Source of the DNA: a virus
Length of the DNA: 63,568 bases
Reading direction: 5' to 3' (one strand)
Virus record (IMG/VR): IMGVR_UViG_3300021963_006637
Location: 1 to 63,568 of that record
This document shows positions 1 to 7,944 of the stretch, piece after piece. The notes under the pieces are model-generated. The model searched no databases. It was not told where the DNA came from and worked only from the letters and a program-made list of their open reading frames with translations. A program made the translations under genes and the position numbers. Every line of letters starts with the position of its first letter. Position 1 is the stretch's first letter.

Positions 1-8
1 AATTTTAA

Positions 9-18
9 CCTCCGGAGG
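9..18 (-). promoter_or_regulatory. Shine-Dalgarno-like site for a gene off the left edge
   Basis: Read on the minus strand, the first 20 bases carry GGAGG followed by an A/T-rich spacer that runs off the window edge. This looks like a ribosome-binding site for the next gene downstream. The GGAGG is half of a small palindrome (CCTCCGGAGG). Strong Shine-Dalgarno sites are rare in this window, so its presence here and before the neighbouring speD-like gene is notable. The start codon itself cannot be seen. Confidence 0.4.
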
Positions 19-25
19 ACAAAGG

Positions 26-57
26 AAAGGGGGAGAGAGTAACCCCCCACCCCCTTT
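26..57 (-). terminator. Stem-loop at the end of the speD-like gene
   Basis: An 8-bp perfect stem (AAAGGGGG / CCCCCTTT) encloses a 16-nt loop and overlaps the stop codon of the speD-like gene. The following minus-strand bases are only moderately T-rich, so this is either a weak intrinsic terminator or an mRNA-end/processing hairpin. Confidence 0.35.
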
Positions 58-454
58 ATTTTTTCTTCCAAACTCCATTCTCTATTTCTTTGAACTCTTT
101 TCCATTTCTATCTATAAACTGATAGTATGCTGATTCCAACCCAAACCATTCATCAATTTCCTTAAGAACTTGCTTAACTGTAAAAGTTGAACAACTATAA
201 AGGTCGAATTGAAACATTGCAGGTTTTTCTGAATCCCATACATGAATAGAAGCGTGTGATGTTGCTAATGTTACGGTTCCGGTCATTCCTTCATTTCCTG
301 GCTCCGATACATACACCGATGTCGGGCCAGCTACTACTTTCATTCCAACACTTCTTACTAATTCAGTAAAGAATATATTTAATATTTTTTCATTTTTAGG
401 AGGGGATTTTAAATATCCTTTTACTAATAAGTGTATATGATTAGGTATAAACAT
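56..454 (-). CDS. speD: S-adenosylmethionine decarboxylase-like (SpeD family) proenzyme
   Basis: This 132-residue protein has the small bacterial AdoMetDC layout. The self-cleavage region is at residues 65-71 (TSHASIH): Ser66 would become the pyruvoyl group, His71 matches the processing histidine and Cys88 the catalytic cysteine. The usual HTWPE after the cleavage site is changed (HVWDSEKP), so the substrate may differ. SpeD homologues are known in T4-like cyanophages, and some SpeD-derived enzymes decarboxylate ornithine or arginine instead of AdoMet. Unlike almost all neighbours, the gene has a clear AAGGAGG a few bases before its ATG. A nucleosidase gene at 22.8-23.4 kb could recycle the methylthioadenosine formed by polyamine synthesis. 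No spermidine synthase is visible. Family assignment is firm; substrate is not. Confidence 0.8.
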   Translation of the reverse strand: MFIPNHIHLLVKGYLKSPPKNEKILNIFFTELVRSVGMKVVAGPTSVYVSEPGNEGMTGTVTLATSHASIHVWDSEKPAMFQFDLYSCSTFTVKQVLKEIDEWFGLESAYYQFIDRNGKEFKEIENGVWKKK

Positions 455-466
455 TTTTATTCCTCC

Positions 467-598
467 TTATCGCCCTTGACCGCGATATTTTTTTGGTTTT
501 TGTTCTTTTGGGCCATAACCTTTTTTTGCTTTTCCGCTTATTTTCTTTCCGAAAGAAATCTTTTGTGAAACACCTGATGAACCTTTACTTTTTGCCAT
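467..598 (-). CDS. Small, very basic protein (43 aa)
   Basis: A 43-residue reading frame starts at an ATG (MAKSKGSSGV...) and ends 12 bases before the speD-like start codon; the Shine-Dalgarno of speD follows directly on its stop codon. About a third of the residues are Lys or Arg, with many Gly and Ser and no hydrophobic core, so it is probably disordered and could bind nucleic acid. It lies in tight head-to-tail order between its neighbours with no competing frame. I do not recognise a family. Gene status rests on spacing and composition. Confidence 0.5.
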   Translation of the reverse strand: MAKSKGSSGVSQKISFGKKISGKAKKGYGPKEQKPKKYRGQGR

Positions 599-614
599 TT
601 GTTAAAAACATTTA

Positions 615-1361
615 TTAATATGAATTAACATAACCTATCAATTTATCAAAAACCTTTTTATTCCCTTCTTCTGTCAAATGGTAATCATTTAACATTTGTT
701 GGTTATTTATATTATTTTTTTCAGCCCAATTTTTCCAAATGTATTCTCTATTATCTTCATAAAACCCATTGTAATTTATCCTATCAATTAGGTCTTTTCT
801 TTTAATAAAAAAATCATTATCTACATTAAATATTGGGTTGAATATGTTTTCAATTGTTAATAATAAAAATTTACAACTTTTATTTTCTTTTTCTTTCTTT
901 TGAATTAATTTGTTTGCATTATACAAATCATTTATTAAAAAAAGAGGTTCAAATTTAGTTACAAAATCAAAGTAAGTTTGAGTATCATCTAAATTAAAAA
1001 ACCCATCACCACCTTCACCAAATTTTATTGATGCAGTAGTAATAGGCCCCTTTAAATAATCATCAAAACACCAAGTTTGATTTCGTTGTATCGATGAATC
1101 AAAATTTAAAAATTCATAACGATTGAACCCAGTTAATTGTAATATAATAACTGAATCATCTTCAAATGATGTTGATGCAAAATCTAATAATATTGAGTTA
1201 TTTCCTCTAGCTGAATATGAAGAGTCAATTAATTCCAATCCTAACTCTTCTGCTAATAATTCGGTGTATAATCTATTTTGAGGATAGTTGTATTGTGTTA
1301 CACACCAATTTTTCCAATCTAACGAAGTAAATGAGCAACCAAATGAATATAACCTTTTCAC
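615..1361 (-). CDS. SGNH/GDSL-like hydrolase family protein (copy 1)
   Basis: The first strand ends in FGCSFT, the GDS-type nucleophile block with Ser10. A SARGNNS segment near residue 50 resembles block II, and a C-terminal NDYHLTEEGN (D226, H228) resembles the Asp-His block V, so the triad looks complete. Block III is not the usual GxND; it reads LTGFNRYEF, a T...R pattern shared with the other five SGNH-like proteins of this window. SGNH enzymes de-esterify or acyl-transfer on glycans and lipids. No signal peptide is visible, so it should act in the cytoplasm or in the virion. Substrate unknown. Confidence 0.7.
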   Translation of the reverse strand: MKRLYSFGCSFTSLDWKNWCVTQYNYPQNRLYTELLAEELGLELIDSSYSARGNNSILLDFASTSFEDDSVIILQLTGFNRYEFLNFDSSIQRNQTWCFDDYLKGPITTASIKFGEGGDGFFNLDDTQTYFDFVTKFEPLFLINDLYNANKLIQKKEKENKSCKFLLLTIENIFNPIFNVDNDFFIKRKDLIDRINYNGFYEDNREYIWKNWAEKNNINNQQMLNDYHLTEEGNKKVFDKLIGYVNSY

Positions 1362-1370
1362 TCTATAATT

Positions 1371-1967
1371 TTATCCAATATAGCAATTTAATTCATATTT
1401 ACCATTACCCATACCATATACTTGTATGTGTAATTGTTTTCTTTGTTCTTTACCATCTTTTGTTAATCTAATAGAAAATCTATTGGTTTTACCTTCAGAT
1501 GGTTTTTTTGGCCCAACTCCTATTTTTGTAAATGCATCATCATTATCAATTTCAAATCCTTGCTTTTCAGCCCACTCTCTAGCGGTTTCAATTGCAGATG
1601 TATATGAATTATGATAAACCTGAAACTTTGCTTCGTTTAATATATCTCTTAATTTTATCATTTTAGTTTCTTTTATTTCAGTTTGATATAATTCCAGTCC
1701 AGTCAAATCTCCTCTACCGATACTTTGAATAGATGCTTCAATTGATGTTAATTTATGAGTAGTTGGACTTTGTGTAAAGTTTGTTTCATCCCCTTGTCTG
1801 TTAACTTGCTTCAATGTAACATTATCTCCATTAATAGAATCAACTTTATAATATTTTTCAGGAAACAAACCTTTTAAAAGAGGATACCCATACACTACAT
1901 ATATATTTCCAACTTTTACGTTAGATTCTACTATTTTAGTCTTAAGTATATCTTTTAATCTCATCAT
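1371..1967 (-). CDS. Two-module protein with duplicated leader; candidate capsid cargo
   Basis: 198 residues. The N-terminus (MMRLKDILKTKIVES) has the leader type shared by the next genes upstream. A second leader-like segment (MIKLRDILNEA) is inside the protein at residues 103-113, so the gene reads as two small leader-plus-domain units joined in frame. Both leaders end in a hydrophobic-x-Glu followed by a small residue, which fits the T4 gp21 prohead-protease rule (Leu/Ile-x-Glu then cut). The second module (about residues 114-198) looks like a compact alpha/beta domain. I infer an internal head protein; no enzyme motif is seen. M103 could alternatively be a separate internal start. Confidence 0.55.
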   Translation of the reverse strand: MMRLKDILKTKIVESNVKVGNIYVVYGYPLLKGLFPEKYYKVDSINGDNVTLKQVNRQGDETNFTQSPTTHKLTSIEASIQSIGRGDLTGLELYQTEIKETKMIKLRDILNEAKFQVYHNSYTSAIETAREWAEKQGFEIDNDDAFTKIGVGPKKPSEGKTNRFSIRLTKDGKEQRKQLHIQVYGMGNGKYELNCYIG

Positions 1968-1972
1968 TTTAA

Positions 1973-2236
1973 TTAAAATCCTAAAATAATTTCCTGACCA
2001 TCTATTTCAATCCAACGAATTTGAAGAGATAATAATTTTTTCAAATCAGCGCTCTCTATTCTCTCACGTCCATTTGGAACTTTGATATAAACTATATACC
2101 CATGAATACCATCGAATATCTCACCATGCTTACCACCTAATATTTTTTCAAAAGCCAATACTTGCTTTGCTTTAGTAACAGGTATTTCACCCAATTCTAC
2201 TTCAGATGCTTCAGTTATTAAAGATTTTAATTTCAT
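1973..2236 (-). CDS. Small leader-type protein; candidate capsid cargo
   Basis: 87 residues beginning MKLKSLITEASE. The Ile-Thr-Glu/Ala in the leader fits a prohead-protease cut and would release an ~78-residue domain. It lies 5 bases upstream of the two-module gene and 11 bases downstream of the next leader-type gene. The remainder is a mixed alpha/beta sequence ending in a strand-rich tail. No family recognised. Confidence 0.5.
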   Translation of the reverse strand: MKLKSLITEASEVELGEIPVTKAKQVLAFEKILGGKHGEIFDGIHGYIVYIKVPNGRERIESADLKKLLSLQIRWIEIDGQEIILGF

Positions 2237-2247
2237 TTTGTATTATT

Positions 2248-3189
2248 TTACTTACCAAATGCTTTTATAATTCCTTGTGCAAACTTATTGTTTGGTTTAC
2301 CAACAATCGCAGTTGATATATCCATTCTATTACTTAAAGTTTTTGGCCCTTTTAATTTAAGAAATGCTAATAATTTTCTATCATCAATATTATTATCATC
2401 GATAAACTTTTGAACTGCTGATACTCTTACCCCAGTCAAATTACCTATTTCTTGTGCTTCCGATTCCTTAATCATTTTTGATAATGAAATTTTACCTTCT
2501 TTATTCAAAGCTTTCATATAAGGTTTATTATCAAATATAGATTGAATTTTATCCGCTTCCTTATGGAAACCATTCATTCTTAATGTGAATGCAATACCAT
2601 CAGCAGCTTCTACACCACTCCATCCCGATTCCTGTGATACACTAACTGCATAATTACGAGTATTATCATCATAATCCCAATACTCAGAACTATCTACTCC
2701 ACTCTTAATGGCTTTCATTTTTTCTGCGTAATTTGGGTCATCCATTCTAGGATAATTTACTTTCTTAGCCCATTCAGGTTTTCCTTCGATAGATGCTACT
2801 AATTCTCTTGCTTCATCATGAAAGTTTGAATCAGTTAAAGCCTCAACCGCTGCCTTATACATTGTTTTTACATATTCCTTATTACCTAATTTTTCAGGAG
2901 TAATACCAGCTTTTTCAGCACCGCTCTTAGCTTTTTTATTTACATTTGGATTACCTTGTCTTTTTGGTGTTTGAAATCCACCATCTCTCTTTGGTTCATC
3001 CTTTTTAGGTTCTTCTTTTTTAGGCTCTGATTTAGGAGCTTCACTTTTTTTACTTGCTGCACCAACAGTTGTGTTTTTCCCAGCAACCTTAACCTTAGTG
3101 GTATCTCTCATTTTATGCTTTTCTTTGTAAGCATCAAATGCCGCTTGCGAACCAAATTCAATTTCAGAAATAATACCTTTTAATTTCAT
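2248..3189 (-). CDS. Leader-type protein with KHKMR segment and Lys/Glu-rich linker
   Basis: 313 residues. The leader MKLKGIISEIEFG is followed by a short AFDAYKEKHKMRDTTKV segment of a type frequent in marine phage proteins. Residues ~45-95 form a Lys/Glu/Pro-rich disordered linker, and the rest (about 110-313) is largely helical. The Ile-Ser-Glu of the leader is a plausible processing site. The high charge, linker and place among similar genes suggest a protein packaged in the head. This is inference: no catalytic motif was seen. Confidence 0.5.
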   Translation of the reverse strand: MKLKGIISEIEFGSQAAFDAYKEKHKMRDTTKVKVAGKNTTVGAASKKSEAPKSEPKKEEPKKDEPKRDGGFQTPKRQGNPNVNKKAKSGAEKAGITPEKLGNKEYVKTMYKAAVEALTDSNFHDEARELVASIEGKPEWAKKVNYPRMDDPNYAEKMKAIKSGVDSSEYWDYDDNTRNYAVSVSQESGWSGVEAADGIAFTLRMNGFHKEADKIQSIFDNKPYMKALNKEGKISLSKMIKESEAQEIGNLTGVRVSAVQKFIDDNNIDDRKLLAFLKLKGPKTLSNRMDISTAIVGKPNNKFAQGIIKAFGK

Positions 3190-3213
3190 CTTATTTTATA
3201 ATTTATTTAATTA

Positions 3214-4359
3214 TTAATGCTGGTGTAATCCCCCACATCCACAATCGTGATTTTCGTTACAACCACAATCATGTTCTTCTTTTACCGGTTCATATCCTCT
3301 TTTTTGAGTATCCTTAGTATCATATTGGTGTCCATGTTTTTTATCTCTTAAATCATCAAAATCTATGGTATCCAATTCGGGCCCATGCCCCATATCTTTT
3401 GTGTAACTAGATGATGCATGGTGCTTATTAAAATCTTTTTCAGCTTCTGATCCAGCTACCGATTCTCTTACAAATTTCCCATCTTTATCTGCTACATAAT
3501 AAGCAACCATATTGTATGAACCACCTCTTTCCTTTTCAAGTTTTTCTACTGCTTTCTTAGCATCTTTATATGATGAATACGAATCTTTAAAAACTCCTGT
3601 ACCTTGCCCTCTACCTTTATTATATCCTACAAAATACAAACCTTCGTTTACTGATTCTGCTTTTGAGGTATCAGTTTTTAAAAATGGCCCTCTTCTAAGT
3701 GTTCTAAAATCTATGTTTATTTCTTGTCCAAATAATTCCGTTGGTGCTAATACTTTTAGCTTAACAGTTTGTTTTTGATTATCTATGCCAACTAATTCAA
3801 AATCAACCTCACTGTGTTTCTTACCTTTTAGAGTTACATTCTTTCCTGTGATGAATTTATTAACTTTACCACTACTAACTGCCTGTGCTTCGTTTGTTGA
3901 TTCTTTAATTCTCAACTCATCCTGAACATCAGTTATTTCGGTATAATCCATATCCTTTAAATCATCTACAATTCTATTTCTAGATACATTAGGGTTTTTA
4001 GATACGGCTACTCCTACTTTCTTTTTTGTAAAAGGGCCTCCATTATCGTACAACTTCATAATTGCTTTAAAGTGTACATCTCTCTCACTTGTTTCCCCTA
4101 AATTTCTTGCATCATATGGGTCTACTACTGAACCAAAAGCTCCCTCTCCTTTTAAAACTTCTCTTATCACACTTTTGATAAATTCCCTAACGTGAGTTGG
4201 CAATCCTTTGTGTTTTGTAGAAGCAAAGTCTTTCGCATCAGATTTTTTCATTGAATCTGCTGCTTTTTCAACTTCTTTTGATGGAGCTTCCATATCGCCT
4301 TTTTGAGTCGCATGAACCATACCCATAAATCGTTGTTGTGCTTTTGATACTGCTGGCAT
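3214..4359 (-). CDS. DUF3008-type N-terminus plus ESVNE-linked modules and a Cys/His tail
   Basis: 381 residues in several segments. Residues ~1-57 match the DUF3008 type (MPAVSKAQQRFMGM... ending FASTKHKGLPTHV). A winged-helix-like segment follows. An ESTNE linker then precedes a strand-rich segment, and an ESVNE linker precedes a module beginning GLYFVGYNKG. The C-terminus is a short metal-binding-like tail rich in Cys, His and Gly (HDCGC...HDCGCGG...HQH). The same type of linker recurs in the 491-residue protein at 6.5-7.9 kb. I infer a modular head-internal protein cut between modules by the phage prohead protease; the protease gene is not in this window. Confidence 0.6.
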   Translation of the reverse strand: MPAVSKAQQRFMGMVHATQKGDMEAPSKEVEKAADSMKKSDAKDFASTKHKGLPTHVREFIKSVIREVLKGEGAFGSVVDPYDARNLGETSERDVHFKAIMKLYDNGGPFTKKKVGVAVSKNPNVSRNRIVDDLKDMDYTEITDVQDELRIKESTNEAQAVSSGKVNKFITGKNVTLKGKKHSEVDFELVGIDNQKQTVKLKVLAPTELFGQEINIDFRTLRRGPFLKTDTSKAESVNEGLYFVGYNKGRGQGTGVFKDSYSSYKDAKKAVEKLEKERGGSYNMVAYYVADKDGKFVRESVAGSEAEKDFNKHHASSSYTKDMGHGPELDTIDFDDLRDKKHGHQYDTKDTQKRGYEPVKEEHDCGCNENHDCGCGGLHQH

Positions 4360-4364
4360 ATTCC

Positions 4365-4637
4365 TTATTTTATAGATACTTTAAATTTTTGATCTGCTAC
4401 CGGCAAATCATCATCCCATTCTGGATCTTCTACGATATTAAATGAATCCATTTGGGTATCCATAAAATAAATAGTTCCTCCATTATTAGGTGAATTTATA
4501 TCATCTACAATAGCTTCCATAAACTTTGAACCTTTTATTAATTCAACTCCTCCAAATAATTCAGCTCCATCTAATAATTCAAAATTTTCATCAGTTACAA
4601 CTACTGAATTTTCTAATTTCCATTCCGATACTTTCAT
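4365..4637 (-). CDS. Small acidic protein, tandem paralogue A
   Basis: 90 residues, clearly related to the next gene upstream (4639-4896). Both share an N-terminal S-E-x-K-x-EN segment, an LFxG turn, a central D-rich segment, FxIVEDxExD and an LPxxxQKFKV ending. The two copies are one base apart, so this is a recent or maintained tandem duplication. The proteins are acidic, with a Lys-containing C-terminus. No known family recognised; position suggests a small structural or cargo protein. Confidence 0.55.
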   Translation of the reverse strand: MKVSEWKLENSVVVTDENFELLDGAELFGGVELIKGSKFMEAIVDDINSPNNGGTIYFMDTQMDSFNIVEDPEWDDDLPVADQKFKVSIK

Positions 4638-4638
4638 T

Positions 4639-4896
4639 TTATTTTAGTTTTACTTTAAATTTTTGTTCCGATAACGGTAAAAATATATCATATTCAGCAT
4701 CTTCAACTATTTCAAAATTTTCTAATTGAGATGGAGTGAAATGAATTAACCTTTCAGAATCATCTACATCTATGAATAAAGCATCTATAAGTTTATCCCC
4801 TTCTGATGGACTGGTGCCATCAAATAATATAACCGATTCTGCTACTTCAGCCGTAATGGGTTTATGATTTTCTATTTTAAATTCTGATATTGTCAT
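4639..4896 (-). CDS. Small acidic protein, tandem paralogue B
   Basis: 85 residues, paralogue of the downstream gene (see 4365-4637), with the same IVEDAEYD and QKFKVKLK C-terminal half. Its ATG follows a conserved A/T-rich element (ATATTTATA on the minus strand, about 22 bases upstream) that also precedes several other genes here, so it may be the first gene of a transcript. Function unknown. Confidence 0.55.
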   Translation of the reverse strand: MTISEFKIENHKPITAEVAESVILFDGTSPSEGDKLIDALFIDVDDSERLIHFTPSQLENFEIVEDAEYDIFLPLSEQKFKVKLK

Positions 4897-4918
4897 TATT
4901 TTTAGATTTTGAGTTATA

Positions 4919-4927
4919 TATAAATAT
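4919..4927 (-). promoter_or_regulatory. ATATTTATA element (second promoter-like class)
   Basis: Minus strand reads ATATTTATA about 22 bases before the start codon of the 85-residue gene, in one of the few gaps longer than 40 bases here. The same element occurs 4-45 bases before genes starting at 8649, 9468, 21097, 44607 and 62056. It may be a middle or late promoter element. The AT-rich background makes single copies weak evidence. Confidence 0.3.
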
Positions 4928-4939
4928 TGAATTGATTAA

Positions 4940-5632
4940 TTAAACAAATTTTTCATCAAATAATACTCCAGTTAATATAGCAAACCTATTATAATTATCC
5001 TTTTCTATTGGAGTTACCGAGTGTATAGGGTTATGTTTCATAAAATCTAATACTGCAAAATTACCCCACTTTGGTTGCTGTTTAAACTTATTTTGTAAAA
5101 CCAACTCACCCCCATAATCCTCTCCCCACTCTTCATTTAAGTAGATTAGGATATTACAAATCATCCTAGAGCTTCCACCATCCGCATGATCTTCAATAAA
5201 ACACCCTTTTGTAAAATTAGATACGTTGATTACATTTCGGTGGATTTCCCACGCTTTCTCTGATATCTCCTTACCATAACAATATTCTAATATTGAAATA
5301 AAAAGTTCTTTTACAATAGGAAATACATTTTGTAATATATTTGATCCCTCAGGATTATCATTATTTATAGTATAAAATATCTGCCAAACATCCTTTCCTT
5401 TATTTTTTTGGCTTAACCATAATTCTTTTATGGCCTCCGCTTCTTCAAAAGAATTAGTGGTCGTGCTTTCAATTTTATCCGAATATTCACCTAAATAAGA
5501 GTGAGTAACTCTAGTAAAATATTCCCTATTAAGAAGAGGTTTTAGAACATTTAATTTTTCAAAAAGTGAATTATCTATTTCAGAAAGATGGCCTAGATAA
5601 CAACCATTTTCCTCTATTTGTTTTTTAATCAT
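4940..5632 (-). CDS. 2OG-Fe(II) dioxygenase (prolyl-4-hydroxylase-like)
   Basis: 230 residues with the double-stranded beta-helix pattern of Fe(II)/2-oxoglutarate dioxygenases. EDHADGG gives the first His and the Asp ligand, IYLNEEWGEDYGGEL is the conserved middle strand pair, and NPIHSV gives the distal His, followed by YNRFAI with the 2OG-binding Arg. Such phage enzymes could hydroxylate protein, nucleotide or sugar substrates; the substrate here cannot be read. It overlaps the downstream HAD gene by 8 bases. Two other oxygenases occur at 51.6-54.5 kb. Confidence 0.75.
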   Translation of the reverse strand: MIKKQIEENGCYLGHLSEIDNSLFEKLNVLKPLLNREYFTRVTHSYLGEYSDKIESTTTNSFEEAEAIKELWLSQKNKGKDVWQIFYTINNDNPEGSNILQNVFPIVKELFISILEYCYGKEISEKAWEIHRNVINVSNFTKGCFIEDHADGGSSRMICNILIYLNEEWGEDYGGELVLQNKFKQQPKWGNFAVLDFMKHNPIHSVTPIEKDNYNRFAILTGVLFDEKFV

Positions 5633-6152
5633 GTTTTACCAACTGAACTTTTTTTCTGATGTTAGGGTATTTACTTAATCTTTTTCTAACAGCATCAACA
5701 TTTTTAGAAGAATCATCTACAAAATAAACATTATCATATCCTTGATTCTTTATTTCTCTTTCTATCCAATCCGCCTTTGATTCAGGATTGTTATCTCCTA
5801 ATGCTACAACAAATACATCTCTAATCCCACTATCTTTTATGAAATCATATACAGGTTTATAAGCACTTCTTGCAGTAAGGATATAAACTGCTCTGGAAGA
5901 ATCCTTTACCATTCTTCTTAGCAATTCAAAATATGCTTTAATTATTCGAGGATTTTTAACTTGATTAAAATCTCTAAAATCAAATTGGTCACCAGGTCTT
6001 TCTTTATAAACTGCATATTGTCCTGGTGTTAATTTTGATGTTTTACCATCTTTGTGAGTTATGTAGATATAAGAAGTTGTTTTGACAAGGGTATCATCAA
6101 AATCAAAAACTCTAAGTTTTTTATCTTCTACGAATAGGCTTCTTGCAATCAT
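5625..6152 (-). CDS. HAD-superfamily phosphatase
   Basis: 175 residues. After a short N-terminal segment comes FDFDDTLVKT, HAD motif I with the nucleophile and acid/base Asp. ILTAR is motif II-like, a Lys sits near SKADW (motif III) and FVDDSSKN is motif IV. It resembles the phosphatase part of phage polynucleotide kinases and small nucleotide phosphatases, but no kinase domain is fused. It overlaps the start of the oxygenase gene. The substrate could be a 3'-phosphate on nucleic acid, a nucleotide or a sugar phosphate. Confidence 0.7.
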   Translation of the reverse strand: MIARSLFVEDKKLRVFDFDDTLVKTTSYIYITHKDGKTSKLTPGQYAVYKERPGDQFDFRDFNQVKNPRIIKAYFELLRRMVKDSSRAVYILTARSAYKPVYDFIKDSGIRDVFVVALGDNNPESKADWIEREIKNQGYDNVYFVDDSSKNVDAVRKRLSKYPNIRKKVQLVKHD

Positions 6153-6463
6153 TAGCCATTAATTACTTTTTTGGTTCTACTTTTTTTAGAAAGCTCTTCG
6201 TTTTCTTTAGTAAGGTATTCCACCTTAACAGTTAAAGCGGCTACTTGCTTAGTTAAATCTAAAATCATATTTCTCATCTCATCCTTTTCTTTAGAAGATT
6301 GAGCTAAAAGGGCTTCTAATTTTGCAATGCGGTCTTTACAATCATGTCTGATAAAATCATCATCTCTATCTTTCTTCTGAGCTCTTTTCTCATAGAAACG
6401 AAATGCAGATGCTCCACCTAATACTGTTATCGCCGTAATGATTACTGAATAAATGTTTTCCAT
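6152..6463 (-). CDS. Membrane-anchored coiled-coil protein
   Basis: 103 residues. Residues ~4-22 form one hydrophobic membrane segment, followed by a basic stretch (RFYEKRAQKK). A long heptad-like coiled coil (about 38-90) ends in a Lys-rich tail. A single N-terminal membrane anchor plus coiled coil is the layout of inner-membrane spanins and of some superinfection or lysis-control proteins, but no endolysin is adjacent. Lysis function is only a possibility. Its start overlaps the HAD gene's stop region by one base. Confidence 0.55.
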   Translation of the reverse strand: MENIYSVIITAITVLGGASAFRFYEKRAQKKDRDDDFIRHDCKDRIAKLEALLAQSSKEKDEMRNMILDLTKQVAALTVKVEYLTKENEELSKKSRTKKVING

Positions 6464-6465
6464 AA

Positions 6466-7941
6466 TTAATATATTCCAGGTCTATCACCTTTTTTCATAG
6501 TATCCGCCCACATTTGAAACATCTTTTTAATATCAGATGGCAGTTGTTTATCTCTAATTGATAATTTTCCATCTGGTGAAATATGTGCAATTATTTTATA
6601 ATCACCATGCTCTTCCTCTGCTCTATTCCATATAGTTAAACCATTACCCATCCATCCAGATCCAATATCATATTTCTTAGCTTCAGTTCTAATCATTTTA
6701 CCGATTACAGGAGTTTCAACAATAGAATTAACAATATCAGTTAATCTTGCTTCGTTTACTGACTCATCAGCTGGATACTTGATACCAAATTTTGCAAGCG
6801 CTTTTCTTTGGTATTCTAACCCCTTTGCAGCTCTACTTAGATATTTTTTAAAAAATGCAAGCATCTCCTCTTTTGTATCAAATGCTTGTGACCCCCTAAA
6901 CTGTTTATCACTTAAATCAGTAGTCCAAAATGCGGCAGAATCTCTATCATAGTCATAGTATCCCACAGGTTTACCATTTAATAATATTTTACCATCTTTA
7001 GCAATTAGACTTTCGTTTACCGATTCAGATAATCTATATTTCATTCCTAAATGACCTTTACCCATATCTTTTACGGTAAACTTTTGGTGAAATGTAGAAT
7101 TTTGTGCCCCTTTTGGAGTAATATCTAAAATCCAACCATTACCATCTTTTGTTAGGAAATATGCATTTTTATCACTCGTCAAAGTTCTTACAATTGAATC
7201 CTTTGATAATCCTTCGTTTACGGATTCAGATTTGTTTAATTTAAAATAAATTTGATTCTTTAATTTTTGGAATGCATCAGTTGCTGCTTTTTGATTTCCA
7301 ACAAATCCCATTTTTAAACCAATTTCTTTTGAACGAACACCTTGTCTAGCTAATTTTTCAATTTGTGCCGCAATTGGTTTAGAAACTACTTGAGTCGGAG
7401 TTTCTACTGAAATAATATGTTTAAACTCTTCGTTTAATGTTTCCAATTTCAAACTTCTTTGTGCATTAGTTAAACCACTAATAATAGATTTTAATCCACC
7501 CTTAACTCCTTCGGTATCTCTATCCTTAACTCTCTTATCTAAAATTTTTGTGTTCATTTTTAGAAAGTTAATGATTGCGGTTTCAACTGCATTCCATTTG
7601 ATTTCCTCTTCGTTTATGGATTCATTTGTGTTTCCGTATTCATGATAGTTAGATGATGCTTGAGAAATAAAGTTTTCTGCATTAGTAATGTGATCTTGAA
7701 TCCAAGCAGGAATATCTTTTTCGTTTTCTCCCATCTTAGCTTTTAATTCAGTTGCCATCTTAATGATAGTATCTAATGAATTTTGAGCCATAGAAACTTC
7801 GTGGTCTTCTTCATTTACAACTTCTTCTTTAACCGAAGGTTGTGGTGCAAATGCTCTTACATATGGATTTGGAATTACCTGTCCAGGTTGAGCATTTAAA
7901 CTCTTTAACCCTAAATTATCCATCAAACTTTTCAAATTCAT
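6466..7941 (-). CDS. Multi-module ESVNE-linker protein; candidate capsid cargo
   Basis: 491 residues built as beads on a string. A leader (MNLKSLMDNLGLKSL) is followed by a disordered segment, then modules each introduced by a linker: ESINE, ETLNE, ESVNE (before GLSKDS), ESVNE (before SLIAKDG) and ESVNE (before ARLTDI). The linkers end in hydrophobic-Asn-Glu and are followed by Gly, Ala, Ser or Glu, which resembles the T4 prohead-protease rule. The modules are unrelated to one another; one (GVRSKEIGLKMG) looks like a helix-turn-helix and one (about 300-380) a small alpha/beta domain. I infer a polyprotein-like head protein processed into separate domains. Confidence 0.65.
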   Translation of the reverse strand: MNLKSLMDNLGLKSLNAQPGQVIPNPYVRAFAPQPSVKEEVVNEEDHEVSMAQNSLDTIIKMATELKAKMGENEKDIPAWIQDHITNAENFISQASSNYHEYGNTNESINEEEIKWNAVETAIINFLKMNTKILDKRVKDRDTEGVKGGLKSIISGLTNAQRSLKLETLNEEFKHIISVETPTQVVSKPIAAQIEKLARQGVRSKEIGLKMGFVGNQKAATDAFQKLKNQIYFKLNKSESVNEGLSKDSIVRTLTSDKNAYFLTKDGNGWILDITPKGAQNSTFHQKFTVKDMGKGHLGMKYRLSESVNESLIAKDGKILLNGKPVGYYDYDRDSAAFWTTDLSDKQFRGSQAFDTKEEMLAFFKKYLSRAAKGLEYQRKALAKFGIKYPADESVNEARLTDIVNSIVETPVIGKMIRTEAKKYDIGSGWMGNGLTIWNRAEEEHGDYKIIAHISPDGKLSIRDKQLPSDIKKMFQMWADTMKKGDRPGIY

Positions 7942-7944
7942 TTT

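Noticed and set aside
6152-6463. Calling the coiled-coil membrane protein a spanin
   Set aside because: The layout fits, but there is no endolysin, holin or outer-membrane partner next to it, so only the membrane/coiled-coil description is kept.
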